A DNA stretch of 64,000 bases from Steroidobacter gossypii. Lineage in GTDB: Bacteria; Pseudomonadota; Gammaproteobacteria; Steroidobacterales; Steroidobacteraceae. A program made the position numbers and the translations under genes. Positions 45,121 through 53,696 of the stretch are shown piece after piece. Location of the stretch: assembly GCF_016801985.1 (NCBI RefSeq), contig NZ_JAEVLS010000001.1:1550001-1614000 (forward strand), read 5' to 3'. The first letter of the stretch is position 1. Every line of letters starts with the position of its first letter. Under the pieces are notes generated by a model, which made no database searches, was not told the origin of the DNA, and saw only the letters and a program-made list of their open reading frames with translations.

Positions 45121-45153
45121 CCACCCCGCATGAATGGCGTACGCGCGGGGTGG
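45121..45153. other. Hairpin in the gap between cyclase and permease genes
   Basis: CCACCCCGC (45121-45129) and GCGGGGTGG (45145-45153) form a perfect 9-bp stem with a 15-nt loop. It follows the diguanylate cyclase gene and precedes the permease start by about 93 bp, so it could end the cyclase transcript or be a regulatory site of the amine operon. No T-run is next to it. Confidence 0.4.
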
Positions 45154-45211
45154 TCGCGTCAAATGACAAGCAAGACTGGGGCCAGGCCGGCGGACCGGGC
45201 CGGCGAATGCT

Positions 45212-46090
45212 TCAAGAAGCGAGCTCGATGGCAGGGCGCTCGCGATCCGCGGGCGGAGGGTTGGCGGCCATGGCGATGCGATTGCGGCCCAGGCATTTCG
45301 CCCGGTACAGCGCCTGATCGGCCGTTCGTAACAAAACATCGGGCGTTGCATTCATGAAGCCTGGCGAGCCCGGCACGATCGTGGCCACACCGCCACTGAT
45401 GGTGATGCGCTTGTTGCTCTCGGCTGCTCCCACCGAAATGGCCATGCGCCAGATGCGTCGACGCAGCCGTTCGGCGTACAGGCCGGCGCGGCGTGCGTCC
45501 ACAGCGGGCAGGATTACGGCGAATTCTTCTCCGCCATAGCGGGCGACCAGATCGCCGCCCCGGCGGAAGGTTTCATCCAGTGTGCGGGCGACCCGGCGCA
45601 GGACCTCGTCACCGGCGGCGTGACCGTGGGTGTCGTTGAACTGCTTGAATTCGTCGAGGTCTAGGAAGATCAATGACAATGGCAGCTGCTCGCGCCGCAC
45701 CCGGCGCACTTCCCGATCGAGTGCGCGATCGAAATGGCGCCGATTGGCGATGGCGGTGAGGGGGTCGAGCGCCACCATGCGCTTGAGTCGTCGATTGGCG
45801 GCTTCCAGCGCCAGGCGGAGGCGGCTCAGCTCTTCGTTGCGCGCTTCCAGTGCGTGAGTGCGCTCGCGAACTCGACTCTCCAGGTGGTCGCGAACGGTCT
45901 GCAGCTCGGCTTCGGCCCGCTGGCGCTGAGCCAGTTCGGCTTCCAGCTCCTGCGTCCGCCGCTTCAGGCGGGCATGCAGCCACAAGGTCCGGGCCAGGGC
46001 AGCAACAGCCGTCACCGCCAGCGCCGCGACCACTCCGATCGACAGGTATGAGGTTGCGAATTCAAGCGCGAGGGCGGACGAAAGCTCCAC
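45212..46090 (-). CDS. Membrane-anchored diguanylate cyclase (GGDEF)
   Basis: A 292-residue protein with one N-terminal membrane helix (IGVVAALAVTAVAALARTLWL), a coiled coil of about 80 residues, then a GGDEF domain (about residues 125-285). The active site is GGEEF, preceded at the usual five-residue distance by RGGD, an intact product-inhibition I-site (RxxD). It makes cyclic di-GMP from two GTP. GTG 46090 was chosen for its GGAG site; the frame is open to a TTG at 46120. No input domain besides the coiled coil is visible. Confidence 0.88.
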   Translation of the reverse strand: MELSSALALEFATSYLSIGVVAALAVTAVAALARTLWLHARLKRRTQELEAELAQRQRAEAELQTVRDHLESRVRERTHALEARNEELSRLRLALEAANRRLKRMVALDPLTAIANRRHFDRALDREVRRVRREQLPLSLIFLDLDEFKQFNDTHGHAAGDEVLRRVARTLDETFRRGGDLVARYGGEEFAVILPAVDARRAGLYAERLRRRIWRMAISVGAAESNKRITISGGVATIVPGSPGFMNATPDVLLRTADQALYRAKCLGRNRIAMAANPPPADRERPAIELAS

Positions 46091-46293
46091 GGATCTCCAG
46101 CAGGCGCATCGAGTGTGCAATCAGAGCATAAACACCGGCTTTGCGGTATCAGACTTGACGAAAGACCCGCGCATGATTCACATGTGTTGTGACCGGATGG
46201 TTGCAATCTCCGCGCCATTTCCGAAGGTCTGGCGCTTGACGCGTTCGACGAGGCTGCCGGAAACTTGCCGGCCATTTCGAGTTCTGATGTGAC

Positions 46294-47877
46294 ATGAGCA
46301 GCTCCGGCATCGACCGCGCCTTCGAGCGTCGCCTGGCGACGCTGATCAATACCCGCGAGCCGCGTGTGCTGCAGAATGGCTTGAAGGGCGTGGAAAAAGA
46401 ATCGCTGCGCGTCTCGCCCGACGGCCGCATCGAGCACAGCCCGCACCCGCAGGCATTGGGCTCGGCGCTCAGCCACGAGCACATCACCACCGATTATTCC
46501 GAAGCCCTGCTCGAGCTGGTCACACCGGCGTTCCGCGAGAGCTGGCAGCTGCTGCAATATCTTTGCGATCTGCATCAGTTCGTGTATCGCCATCTCGGCG
46601 AGCAACTGCTGTGGGCCACCAGCATGCCCTGCATGCTCGAAGGCGACGCGGACATTCCCATCGCGCGCTATGGCCGCTCCAACATCGGGCGCATGAAAGA
46701 GGTGTACCGGCTGGGCCTCGGGCATCGTTATGGCCGGATGATGCAGGCGATTTCAGGCGTGCATTTCAACTACTCGTTCCCGCAGCAGTTCTGGCCGGTG
46801 CTGGCCGAAGCCCTGCAGAAACGTAACGCGGGCCAGGATTTCATTTCCGACCAGTACTTCGGTCTGCTGCGCAATTACCGCCGCCATGGCTGGCTGATTC
46901 TGTATCTGTTCGGCAATTCGCCGGCGCTGTGCGAATCGTTCGTGCGCGGCCGCGATCATCAGCTGGAAAAGTTTGCTGCCGGCACGCTTTATGCCCCGCA
47001 TGCGACGTCGCTGCGCATGAGCGACCTGGGGTATCGGAACAAGAGCCAGGCGGGCGTGCAGATTTCGGTCAACGGGCTGGACGAATATGTCCGCGATCTG
47101 ACGGCTGCCGTCAGCACTCCGCACCCGGAGTATCAAAAGCTCGGCGTCAAGGTCGACGGCGAATATCGACAGCTCAACACCAACCTGCTGCAGATCGAGA
47201 ACGAGTACTACAGTTACATCCGGCCGAAGCGGGTGGCGCGCTCGGGCGAGCACCCCTCGCAGGCGTTGCGTCGGGGCGGCGTCGAATATGTGGAGTTCCG
47301 GGCGCTGGATGTGAGCGCATTCGATCCGGTCGGCGTCAATCAGAACAAACTGCGCTTTCTCGAAGCGTTCGCCGCGCTGTGTGTGTTGAAGCAGAGCGAT
47401 CCGATCGAGGCCAGCGAGCAGGCGCACCTGGACGCCAACCATGCCATCGTCGCGCGTCGCGGCCGCGAGCCCGGGCTGAAACTCAACCGCAATGGACGGT
47501 CGGTAGAATTGCGGCAGTGGGCGCTGGAGTTGATCGATTCGATGCGCGGCATCTGCGAGCTGCTCGACGAAGGCGATGAGCGCCGGCAATACACGGCGGC
47601 GTTGGAATTGCAACAGACCAAGATCGACGACCCGGACCGCACGCCTTCGGCGCGCAGTCTGCAGGAGCTGCGCACGACCGGCGAAAGCTTCGCGCAGTTC
47701 GCGCTGCGGATGTCCCGCGTGCACAAAGCGTACTTTCTGGACCTGTATCCGCCCAACGAGCAGCGCCTGGCGGAGTTCAGTGCCGAAGCCGAAGAGTCGT
47801 TGCAACGCCAGGCCGCCCTCGAAGCCGCCGACGACATGACTTTCGACCAGTTTCTGGTCAAGTACTTCGCTGGATAG
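46294..47877 (+). CDS. gshA: Glutamate-cysteine ligase
   Basis: A 527-residue class I (proteobacterial) glutamate-cysteine ligase, the first and rate-limiting step of glutathione synthesis. The features are GLKGVEKESLRVSPDGRIE, ITTDYSEALLELVTP (substrate-binding acidic residues), GVHFNYSFP, and VEYVEFRALDVSAFDPVGV. Length is normal for the family (about 518 in E. coli). It is divergent from the cyclase gene with a 203-bp gap. Three tandem hairpin repeats begin at its stop codon, and gshB is not adjacent. Confidence 0.95.
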   Translation: MSSSGIDRAFERRLATLINTREPRVLQNGLKGVEKESLRVSPDGRIEHSPHPQALGSALSHEHITTDYSEALLELVTPAFRESWQLLQYLCDLHQFVYRHLGEQLLWATSMPCMLEGDADIPIARYGRSNIGRMKEVYRLGLGHRYGRMMQAISGVHFNYSFPQQFWPVLAEALQKRNAGQDFISDQYFGLLRNYRRHGWLILYLFGNSPALCESFVRGRDHQLEKFAAGTLYAPHATSLRMSDLGYRNKSQAGVQISVNGLDEYVRDLTAAVSTPHPEYQKLGVKVDGEYRQLNTNLLQIENEYYSYIRPKRVARSGEHPSQALRRGGVEYVEFRALDVSAFDPVGVNQNKLRFLEAFAALCVLKQSDPIEASEQAHLDANHAIVARRGREPGLKLNRNGRSVELRQWALELIDSMRGICELLDEGDERRQYTAALELQQTKIDDPDRTPSARSLQELRTTGESFAQFALRMSRVHKAYFLDLYPPNEQRLAEFSAEAEESLQRQAALEAADDMTFDQFLVKYFAG

Positions 47878-48080
47878 ACTCGCAAAAGTCGCGCCTTTTG
47901 CGAGGTGTGTCGAAAGGGCCTCGGTCGCTTTCGATCATGGAGAAGACTTGCAAAAGTCGCGCCTTTTGCGAGGCGTATCGAAAGGGCCTCGGCCGCTTTC
48001 GATCATGGAGAAGACTTGCAAAAGTCGCGCCTTTTGCGAGGCGTAATCGAAAGGGCCTCGGCCACTTTCGATCATGGAAA
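47876..48080. repeat. Three tandem 68-bp repeats, each with two hairpins
   Basis: Units begin at 47876, 47944 and 48012 (68, 68 and 69 bp) and are nearly identical. Each unit has hairpin A, GCAAAAG with CTTTTGC around a 6-nt loop (47950-47969 in unit 2), and hairpin B, ATCGAAAG with CTTTCGAT enclosing GGCC-TC-GGCC (47977-48003 in unit 2). Differences keep the pairing: a C-to-T change in unit 1 leaves a G-U pair, and the G-to-A change in unit 3 is at an unpaired base. The 68-bp period breaks any reading frame, so the array is not coding. The first unit starts inside the gshA stop codon. Confidence 0.9.
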
Positions 48081-48419
48081 ATGTCAAGTACGCGGATCGA
48101 ATAATTCGAATCGATCGCGAATCCGGATATCGCAGCGCCGCGATTTAGCGGGTGAGTTTTATTTTTCGCGCCGACTAGCACAAGCGAAGCACGAGGATTA
48201 ATCTCGGCACCCTGGCTAGCGCGTTGGTCGCTTGAACATAACGAGGCGACTTCAAACGCGTACCCACGTCTGTCGAGTGTCCAGCGCACGGAAGTCGTTC
48301 AAGAAGACCTCCAGGTTCCGCAACTGAGAACTGCGCACGCTTTCACGGTCGGACGAGAAATAACATGGGCAGTTTTTTTCTTCCGAAGTAGCGTGAGAGC
48401 GCTCCGCCGACTGATTTAT
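48081..48419. other. 339-bp region without a recognised gene
   Basis: This AT-richer stretch between the repeat array and the small gene at 48420 holds no convincing frame on either strand. GATTTAGCGGGTGAGTTTTATTTTTCG near 48140-48170 is T-rich but has no clear stem before it. It presumably carries the promoter of the small gene and the second diguanylate cyclase. Confidence 0.4.
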
Positions 48420-48650
48420 ATGAGCACTGTAATCAAACCTGTCGTGAGCCAGATGATCAGCGGAGGAGGATCGGCGGCGAATGCCGATCAACTCGGAGAT
48501 GCGATCAGTCTGCGCGTGCCGCCCGAGATCGGCGTCGACACGGTCGTCGAGCCCAATATCGAATCCACCGGGGGCTGGGATGCCTACGAAGTATGGCGAC
48601 GCTTGATCAAGGACGCGCGCGATCGTCGCAAACAGCAGGATTCGAACTAA
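48420..48650 (+). CDS. Small hypothetical protein upstream of a diguanylate cyclase
   Basis: A 76-residue frame from ATG 48420 with ordinary composition. A Gly/Ala-rich start (VSQMISGGGSAANADQL) is followed by VPPEIGVDTVVEPNIE and a charged helix (DAYEVWRRLIKDARDRR). No signal peptide, membrane helix or domain is recognised. It overlaps the start of the cyclase gene by 58 bp in another frame, which would allow translational coupling. The choice of a protein over chance rests on composition and position only. Confidence 0.5.
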   Translation: MSTVIKPVVSQMISGGGSAANADQLGDAISLRVPPEIGVDTVVEPNIESTGGWDAYEVWRRLIKDARDRRKQQDSN

Positions 48651-49921
48651 TCCCCGAGCCGGCGGCACAATTCGCCCCCGGGGCGAGCCTTACCAGCGGC
48701 GCTCAGGCGCCGAGCGCCCCGCAATCTGCTTACGGGCAGCAGCTCGCGCGTGGCTTTCCCCGTCTCAAGTTCGACGATCCGGACCTGGAGCGGAAATTCC
48801 GCCGTTCGCATCTGGCCCGCAGCCGCGCGCAGATCAGCCGCAATCTGCTGCTCGGCATCGGCTTCGTCGTAGGCTTCTCGGCACTCACTCATCTGGTCTT
48901 GCCAGGGCCGGTGAACCGGCCGCTGGATCTGATCCGCCTGACGGTGCTCGGGCCGGTGTTCCTGATTGCACTCATCCTTGTGCACACGCGCCTGTATCAG
49001 CGCTGGTATCCCATCATATGTCCCTATGGCGCAACGCTCTTTGGCGTGGGCGTGGTGGTGCTCGCCGTGATCGCGGCGAGTCAGGGTGTCAGCCTGATCG
49101 CGTCGGTGGTGCTCGCCATCATCTACAACTATCTGATGTTGGGCCTGTCGTTCCGGCCGGCCTTGACCACGTCGTTGCTGGTGCTGCTGTCGTATCCGTT
49201 GATCGCCACGCTGGCCGGGATTCCAGGACCGCAGCGCCTGGTCGATGTAGGTGTATTGCTGTTCACCAACGTCATCGGCGCCATCGTCTGTTACTCGCTG
49301 GAGCGCGCCAACCGCACCAACTTTCTCGAGTCGCAGCTGCTGATGGAAACGGCGCGGCGTGATGGATTGACCGGCATCGCCAATCGACGCACTTTCGATG
49401 AGCACCTGGACCGCGTCTGGGCGCAGGCGGCGCGCGAAGGCCGGCCGTTGACCTTGCTGATGATCGATATCGATCACTTCAAAGCCTACAACGATCGCTT
49501 CGGCCATCAGGCGGGCGACGAGTGTCTGCGACGCGTGGCGTGGTCGTTGAGCAGTCATGCGCGTCGTCCGCTGGATATTGCGGCCCGCTATGGCGGCGAG
49601 GAGTTCGCGATGGTTCTCTACGACGCGAGCCGACAACACGCCGAGGACATGGCGCGGCAGATCCAGATCGGCATCGACTCGCTCGCCATCGCTCACGCGG
49701 CGGCGAACGCCAGCAACCGGTTGACGGTGAGCATCGGCATCGCCTGTGTCCAGCCGATGAGCGATCGCAGTCACTTCGGCTTCATCCAGCTCGCCGACGA
49801 GGCGCTGTACGCCGCCAAGGAGCGCGGCCGTAACTGCATCGTGATCATGGACAAGGAATACAGCGAGCTCACCACCGGCTCGTTCCGCAAAGACAAGCCA
49901 GTGGCGAACACGGCCCACTGA
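48593..49921 (+). CDS. Polytopic membrane diguanylate cyclase (GGDEF)
   Basis: A 442-residue protein. After a Pro/Ala-rich cytoplasmic stretch of about 85 residues it has about six membrane helices (residues 85-245) resembling a MASE-type sensor. A GGDEF domain follows (about 265-425), with GGEEF preceded by RPLD at the I-site position, so product inhibition is likely. Substrate-binding features LTGIANRRTFDEHL and LLMIDIDHFKAYNDRFGH are intact. The signal sensed by the membrane part is unknown. It overlaps the small upstream gene by 58 bp. Confidence 0.88.
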   Translation: MATLDQGRARSSQTAGFELIPEPAAQFAPGASLTSGAQAPSAPQSAYGQQLARGFPRLKFDDPDLERKFRRSHLARSRAQISRNLLLGIGFVVGFSALTHLVLPGPVNRPLDLIRLTVLGPVFLIALILVHTRLYQRWYPIICPYGATLFGVGVVVLAVIAASQGVSLIASVVLAIIYNYLMLGLSFRPALTTSLLVLLSYPLIATLAGIPGPQRLVDVGVLLFTNVIGAIVCYSLERANRTNFLESQLLMETARRDGLTGIANRRTFDEHLDRVWAQAAREGRPLTLLMIDIDHFKAYNDRFGHQAGDECLRRVAWSLSSHARRPLDIAARYGGEEFAMVLYDASRQHAEDMARQIQIGIDSLAIAHAAANASNRLTVSIGIACVQPMSDRSHFGFIQLADEALYAAKERGRNCIVIMDKEYSELTTGSFRKDKPVANTAH

Positions 49922-49990
49922 CGAAGCAACGTCGCGCGCTGTCATCTCCGCTGACGATAATCCGATCGTCAAAGCCAATTGGCCTCGGCC

Positions 49991-50018
49991 TTGCAGGGGC
50001 GGGTCGTGCGGCTATGAT
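49991..50018 (+). promoter_or_regulatory. Candidate sigma-70 promoter of pyruvate carboxylase
   Basis: TTGCAG (49991-49996) and TATGAT (50013-50018) are 16 bp apart. The -10 box matches five of six consensus bases; the -35 is weak. It would give a leader of about 80 nt before ATG 50107. Confidence 0.35.
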
Positions 50019-50106
50019 CGTGGGCTCTCGCTGCCTTCTGTCGTGCTCGGGCAGCTTCATCCATCGACTACTACAAGCCCGTCTGGCGCGGGCGGCGAGT
50101 GTTGTC

Positions 50107-53100
50107 ATGCCCCAAGTCTCCAAGCAGCCCAATCACCGGCGGATCAAGAGTCTGCTGATCGCCAATCGCGGCGAAATCGCTATCCGGGTGATGCGTGCGG
50201 CGGCCGAGCTGGGGATTCGCACGGTTGCCATCTACTCGCAGGAAGACCGCTTCTCGCTGCATCGCATGAAGGCAGACGAGAGCTATCTCGTCGGCGCCGG
50301 TAAAACGCCGGTCGAAGCGTATCTGGACATCGCCGACATCGTGCGCATAGCGCGCGAGGCGCACGTCGACGCCATCCATCCGGGCTATGGCTTTCTGTCG
50401 GAGAATCCCGAGTTCGCCGAAGCCTGCGCCGCCGCCGGTGTGATCTTCATCGGACCGACTCCGGAGATCATGCGCCGCCTCGGCAACAAGGTGATGGCGC
50501 GTGACCTGGCCGTGTCGGCCGGAGTGCCGGTGATGCCGGCCACGCCGCCGCTGCCGAGAGACGAAGCAGAAATATTGCGCATGGCGCGCGAAGTCGGCTT
50601 TCCAGTCATGCTCAAGGCGAGCTGGGGTGGTGGCGGTCGCGGCATGCGCATCGTCGAGACCGAAAAAGAATTGCTCGAAATGGTCGCCACCGCGCGGCGC
50701 GAAGCCAAGGCGGCGTTCGGCAACGACGAGGTCTATCTCGAAAAGCTGGTGCGCCGTGCGCGGCACATCGAAGTGCAGTTGCTGGGCGATGCCTATGGCA
50801 ACCTGGTGCATCTGTTCGAGCGTGACTGTACGGTCCAGCGGCGCAATCAAAAGGTCATCGAGCGCGCGCCTGCCACGTTCTTCGACGACGCGCAGCGCCA
50901 GGCTCTATGCGATGAAGCGCTCAAGATTGGCCGTGCGGTGCGTTATCTCAACGCCGGCACCGTTGAATTCTTACAAGACGCCGACTCGGGCAAGTTCTAC
51001 TTCATCGAGGTCAATCCGCGCGTGCAGGTCGAGCACACGGTCACCGAGGCGGTGACAGGCATCGACATCGTACGAGCGCAGATCCGGATCGCGGAAGGCG
51101 CCAGGATCGGTGATGCCGACAGCGGCGTGCCGAAGCAGGAAGACATTCGTCTGAATGGCTACGCGATGCAGTGTCGCGTGACCACCGAGGACCCCGAGAA
51201 CAATTTCATTCCCGACTATGGCCGTATCAGCGCCTATCGCAGCCCGGCCGGCTTCGGCATCCGCCTCGATGCCGGCACGGCGTATTCCGGCGCGATCATC
51301 ACGCGCTCCTACGATTCGCTGCTGGTGAAGGTGACCGCGTGGTCGCCAACGCCTGCTGAAACGATCGCCCGCATGCATCGCGCCCTGTGGGAATTCCGCG
51401 TGCGCGGCGTTGTGACCAATCTGCGGTTCCTGGATCAGCTGATCCTGCATCCGCAGTTCGCATCGGCGGAGTACACCACCAAGTTCATCGATCAGACGCC
51501 GGAGCTGTTCCGCTTTCCGCGCAAGAAGGATCGCGCCTCGCGGCTGTTGAACTTCATCGGCGACGTGGTGGTGAACGGCAATCCGGAGGTGAAGTCACGT
51601 CCGCGACCGCAGCGACTGGTGGCGCCGAAGCTGCCGAAAGTCGCTTTGCCCGCGCCTGCGCCCGGCACCAAACAGAAGCTGGACGAGCTGGGGCCGGACA
51701 AGTTCGCGCAATGGATGCTGGAGCAGAAGCAGGTGCTGCTCACGGACACTACCATGCGCGACGCGCATCAGTCGTTGCTGGCGACGCGCTTCCGTACCTA
51801 TGACATGAAGGCGATCGCGCCGTACTACGCGAGCCTGCTGCCCAATCTCTTCTCGGTCGAGTGCTGGGGTGGCGCGACCTTCGATGTGGCCATGCGCTTC
51901 CTCAACGAGTGCCCGTGGGAACGTTTGAACGAGTTCCGGCGCGCCATGCCGAATCTGCTGCTGCAGATGTTGCTGCGTTCGGCGAACGCCGTCGGCTATA
52001 CCAACTATCCCGACAATGTGGTGCGCTACTTCGTCAAGCAGGCGGCGCAATCGGGTATCGACTTGTTCCGTGTATTCGACTCGTTGAACTGGGTCGAAAA
52101 CATGCGCGTCGCGATCGATGCGGTTCGAGAGACGGGCGCGCTGTGCGAAGCCGCCATTTGTTACACGGGCAATTTGACCGATCCGCGCCAAACCAAATAC
52201 GACCTGAAGTATTACTTGTCGATGGCGCGCGACTTGAAGGCGGCGGGCGCGCACATTCTCGGCATCAAGGACATGGCGGGCCTGTGCCAGCCGCGAGCCG
52301 CTTACACGCTGGTCAAGGCGCTGAAGGAAGAGATCGGATTGCCGGTGCATTTCCATACGCATGACACCAGTGGCATCGCTGCTGCGAGCGTGCTTGCCGC
52401 GGTGGATGCAGGCGCCGATGCGGTCGATGGCGCGCTCGATGCGATGAGCGGACTCACCTCGCAACCCAATCTGGGCTCCATCGTCGAATCGTTGCGGCAT
52501 GGTCCGCGTGAGTCCGGTCTCGATCCTGAGAACTTGCGAGTGCTCTCCAGCTACTGGGAGCAGGTGCGCCATTGTTACAGCGCGTTCGAAAGCGATCTGC
52601 GGTCCGGCGCCTCGGAAGTTTATGTGCACGGCATGCCGGGCGGACAGTTCACGAATCTGCGTGAGCAGGCGCGCTCGCTCGGCATCGATGACGTGCGCTG
52701 GCCGGAAGTGGCGCGCGCCTATGCCAAGGTCAACGAGATGTTTGGCGACATCGTCAAGGTGACGCCGACCTCGAAGGTGGTCGGCGACATGGCGATCATG
52801 ATGGTCACCAGCAATCTCACGCCGGAGCAGGTGCTTGATCCGAACACCGAGATCGCGTTCCCGGAATCCGTGGTCTCGTTGTTCCGTGGTGATCTCGGTC
52901 AGCCCTACGGCGGCTTCCCGTCAGCCCTGCAAGAGAAAATTCTCAAGGGCGCCGCAGCCATGACCGGACGCCCGGGCGAGGTGTTGCCGCCTATCGATCT
53001 GAACAAGGCCCGCGAGGAGGCGCAGAGCAAGACCTGGCGCGAGATCACCGACGAAGAGTTCGCTTCATACCTGATGTATCCGAAGGTGTTCCTCGACTAC

Positions 53101-53577
53101 ATGCGCAACCGGCTCGAATACGGGCGGGTGAGCGTGCTGCCCACGCCGCTGTTCTTCTATGGTCTGGAGCCAGGCGCGGAAGTCACGGTCGAGATCGATC
53201 GCGGCAAGTCGCTCATCGTGCGCTTCGTGGCGGTCAGCGACGTTCATGAAGATGGCACCCGCACCGTGTTCTTCGAGCTCAACGGCCAGCCTCGGTCGGT
53301 CAAAGTGCCCGACCGCAGCCAGGTCGCGCTCAAGCCGCCGCGGCGGAAGGCGGAACCGGCCGACGGCAATCACGTTGGCGCGCCCATGCCCGGCACGGTC
53401 GCCACCGTGGCGGTCCGCCAGGGCGACAAGGTGAAGCGCGGCCACGTGCTGCTCACCATCGAAGCCATGAAGATGGAAACATCGGTGCGGGCCGACCGCG
53501 ACGCCTCGATCGGTGAGATCGTTACCAAACCCGGCGAAACGGTCGACGCCAAGGACCTGCTGGTGGTGCTCGCCTAG
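50107..53577 (+). CDS. pyc: Pyruvate carboxylase (single chain)
   Basis: A 1156-residue biotin enzyme making oxaloacetate from pyruvate, bicarbonate and ATP to refill the TCA cycle. The N-terminal third is biotin carboxylase (IANRGEIAIRVMRAA, GYGFLSENPEFA, SWGGGGRGMRIV, FIEVNPRVQVEHTVTE). The middle is the carboxyltransferase domain (DTTMRDAHQSLLATR, VECWGGATFDVAMRFL, HTHDTSGIAAASV). The biotin carrier end has EAMKMET with the biotinylated lysine. ATG 50107 matches the normal length of about 1150; the frame is open upstream to 50014 without family sequence. A one-chain form differs from the two-subunit enzymes of Pseudomonas. Confidence 0.95.
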   Translation: MPQVSKQPNHRRIKSLLIANRGEIAIRVMRAAAELGIRTVAIYSQEDRFSLHRMKADESYLVGAGKTPVEAYLDIADIVRIAREAHVDAIHPGYGFLSENPEFAEACAAAGVIFIGPTPEIMRRLGNKVMARDLAVSAGVPVMPATPPLPRDEAEILRMAREVGFPVMLKASWGGGGRGMRIVETEKELLEMVATARREAKAAFGNDEVYLEKLVRRARHIEVQLLGDAYGNLVHLFERDCTVQRRNQKVIERAPATFFDDAQRQALCDEALKIGRAVRYLNAGTVEFLQDADSGKFYFIEVNPRVQVEHTVTEAVTGIDIVRAQIRIAEGARIGDADSGVPKQEDIRLNGYAMQCRVTTEDPENNFIPDYGRISAYRSPAGFGIRLDAGTAYSGAIITRSYDSLLVKVTAWSPTPAETIARMHRALWEFRVRGVVTNLRFLDQLILHPQFASAEYTTKFIDQTPELFRFPRKKDRASRLLNFIGDVVVNGNPEVKSRPRPQRLVAPKLPKVALPAPAPGTKQKLDELGPDKFAQWMLEQKQVLLTDTTMRDAHQSLLATRFRTYDMKAIAPYYASLLPNLFSVECWGGATFDVAMRFLNECPWERLNEFRRAMPNLLLQMLLRSANAVGYTNYPDNVVRYFVKQAAQSGIDLFRVFDSLNWVENMRVAIDAVRETGALCEAAICYTGNLTDPRQTKYDLKYYLSMARDLKAAGAHILGIKDMAGLCQPRAAYTLVKALKEEIGLPVHFHTHDTSGIAAASVLAAVDAGADAVDGALDAMSGLTSQPNLGSIVESLRHGPRESGLDPENLRVLSSYWEQVRHCYSAFESDLRSGASEVYVHGMPGGQFTNLREQARSLGIDDVRWPEVARAYAKVNEMFGDIVKVTPTSKVVGDMAIMMVTSNLTPEQVLDPNTEIAFPESVVSLFRGDLGQPYGGFPSALQEKILKGAAAMTGRPGEVLPPIDLNKAREEAQSKTWREITDEEFASYLMYPKVFLDYMRNRLEYGRVSVLPTPLFFYGLEPGAEVTVEIDRGKSLIVRFVAVSDVHEDGTRTVFFELNGQPRSVKVPDRSQVALKPPRRKAEPADGNHVGAPMPGTVATVAVRQGDKVKRGHVLLTIEAMKMETSVRADRDASIGEIVTKPGETVDAKDLLVVLA

Positions 53578-53696
53578 ATCGTGCCCGTTTGAACCGAGTC
53601 CAGACTCGGGCAGGGGTGTCGTGGGCCGGCCGCGGGGAACCGATCGCGGCCAGCACTACTTCCACGGCTGCTGCCATGCGTGGTTAGATCGGTAAT

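Noticed and set aside
43479-45131. Long alternative - strand frame over the permease gene
   Set aside because: Out-of-frame reading of the permease; low-complexity Arg/Gly/His composition and no membrane helices.
45029-45211. Sigma-54 promoter for the amine-utilisation operon
   Set aside because: A TGGGTC...TGCGA sequence exists upstream of the permease on the - strand, but the GG-to-GC spacing is not the required 10 bp.
47876-48080. CRISPR-like array
   Set aside because: The units are contiguous near-identical 68-bp repeats with no unique spacers and no cas genes nearby.
47858-48289. Open frames with repeated peptides over the hairpin array on both strands
   Set aside because: They arise from the nucleotide repeats; the 68-bp period shifts frame from unit to unit and the composition is Arg/Ser-rich.
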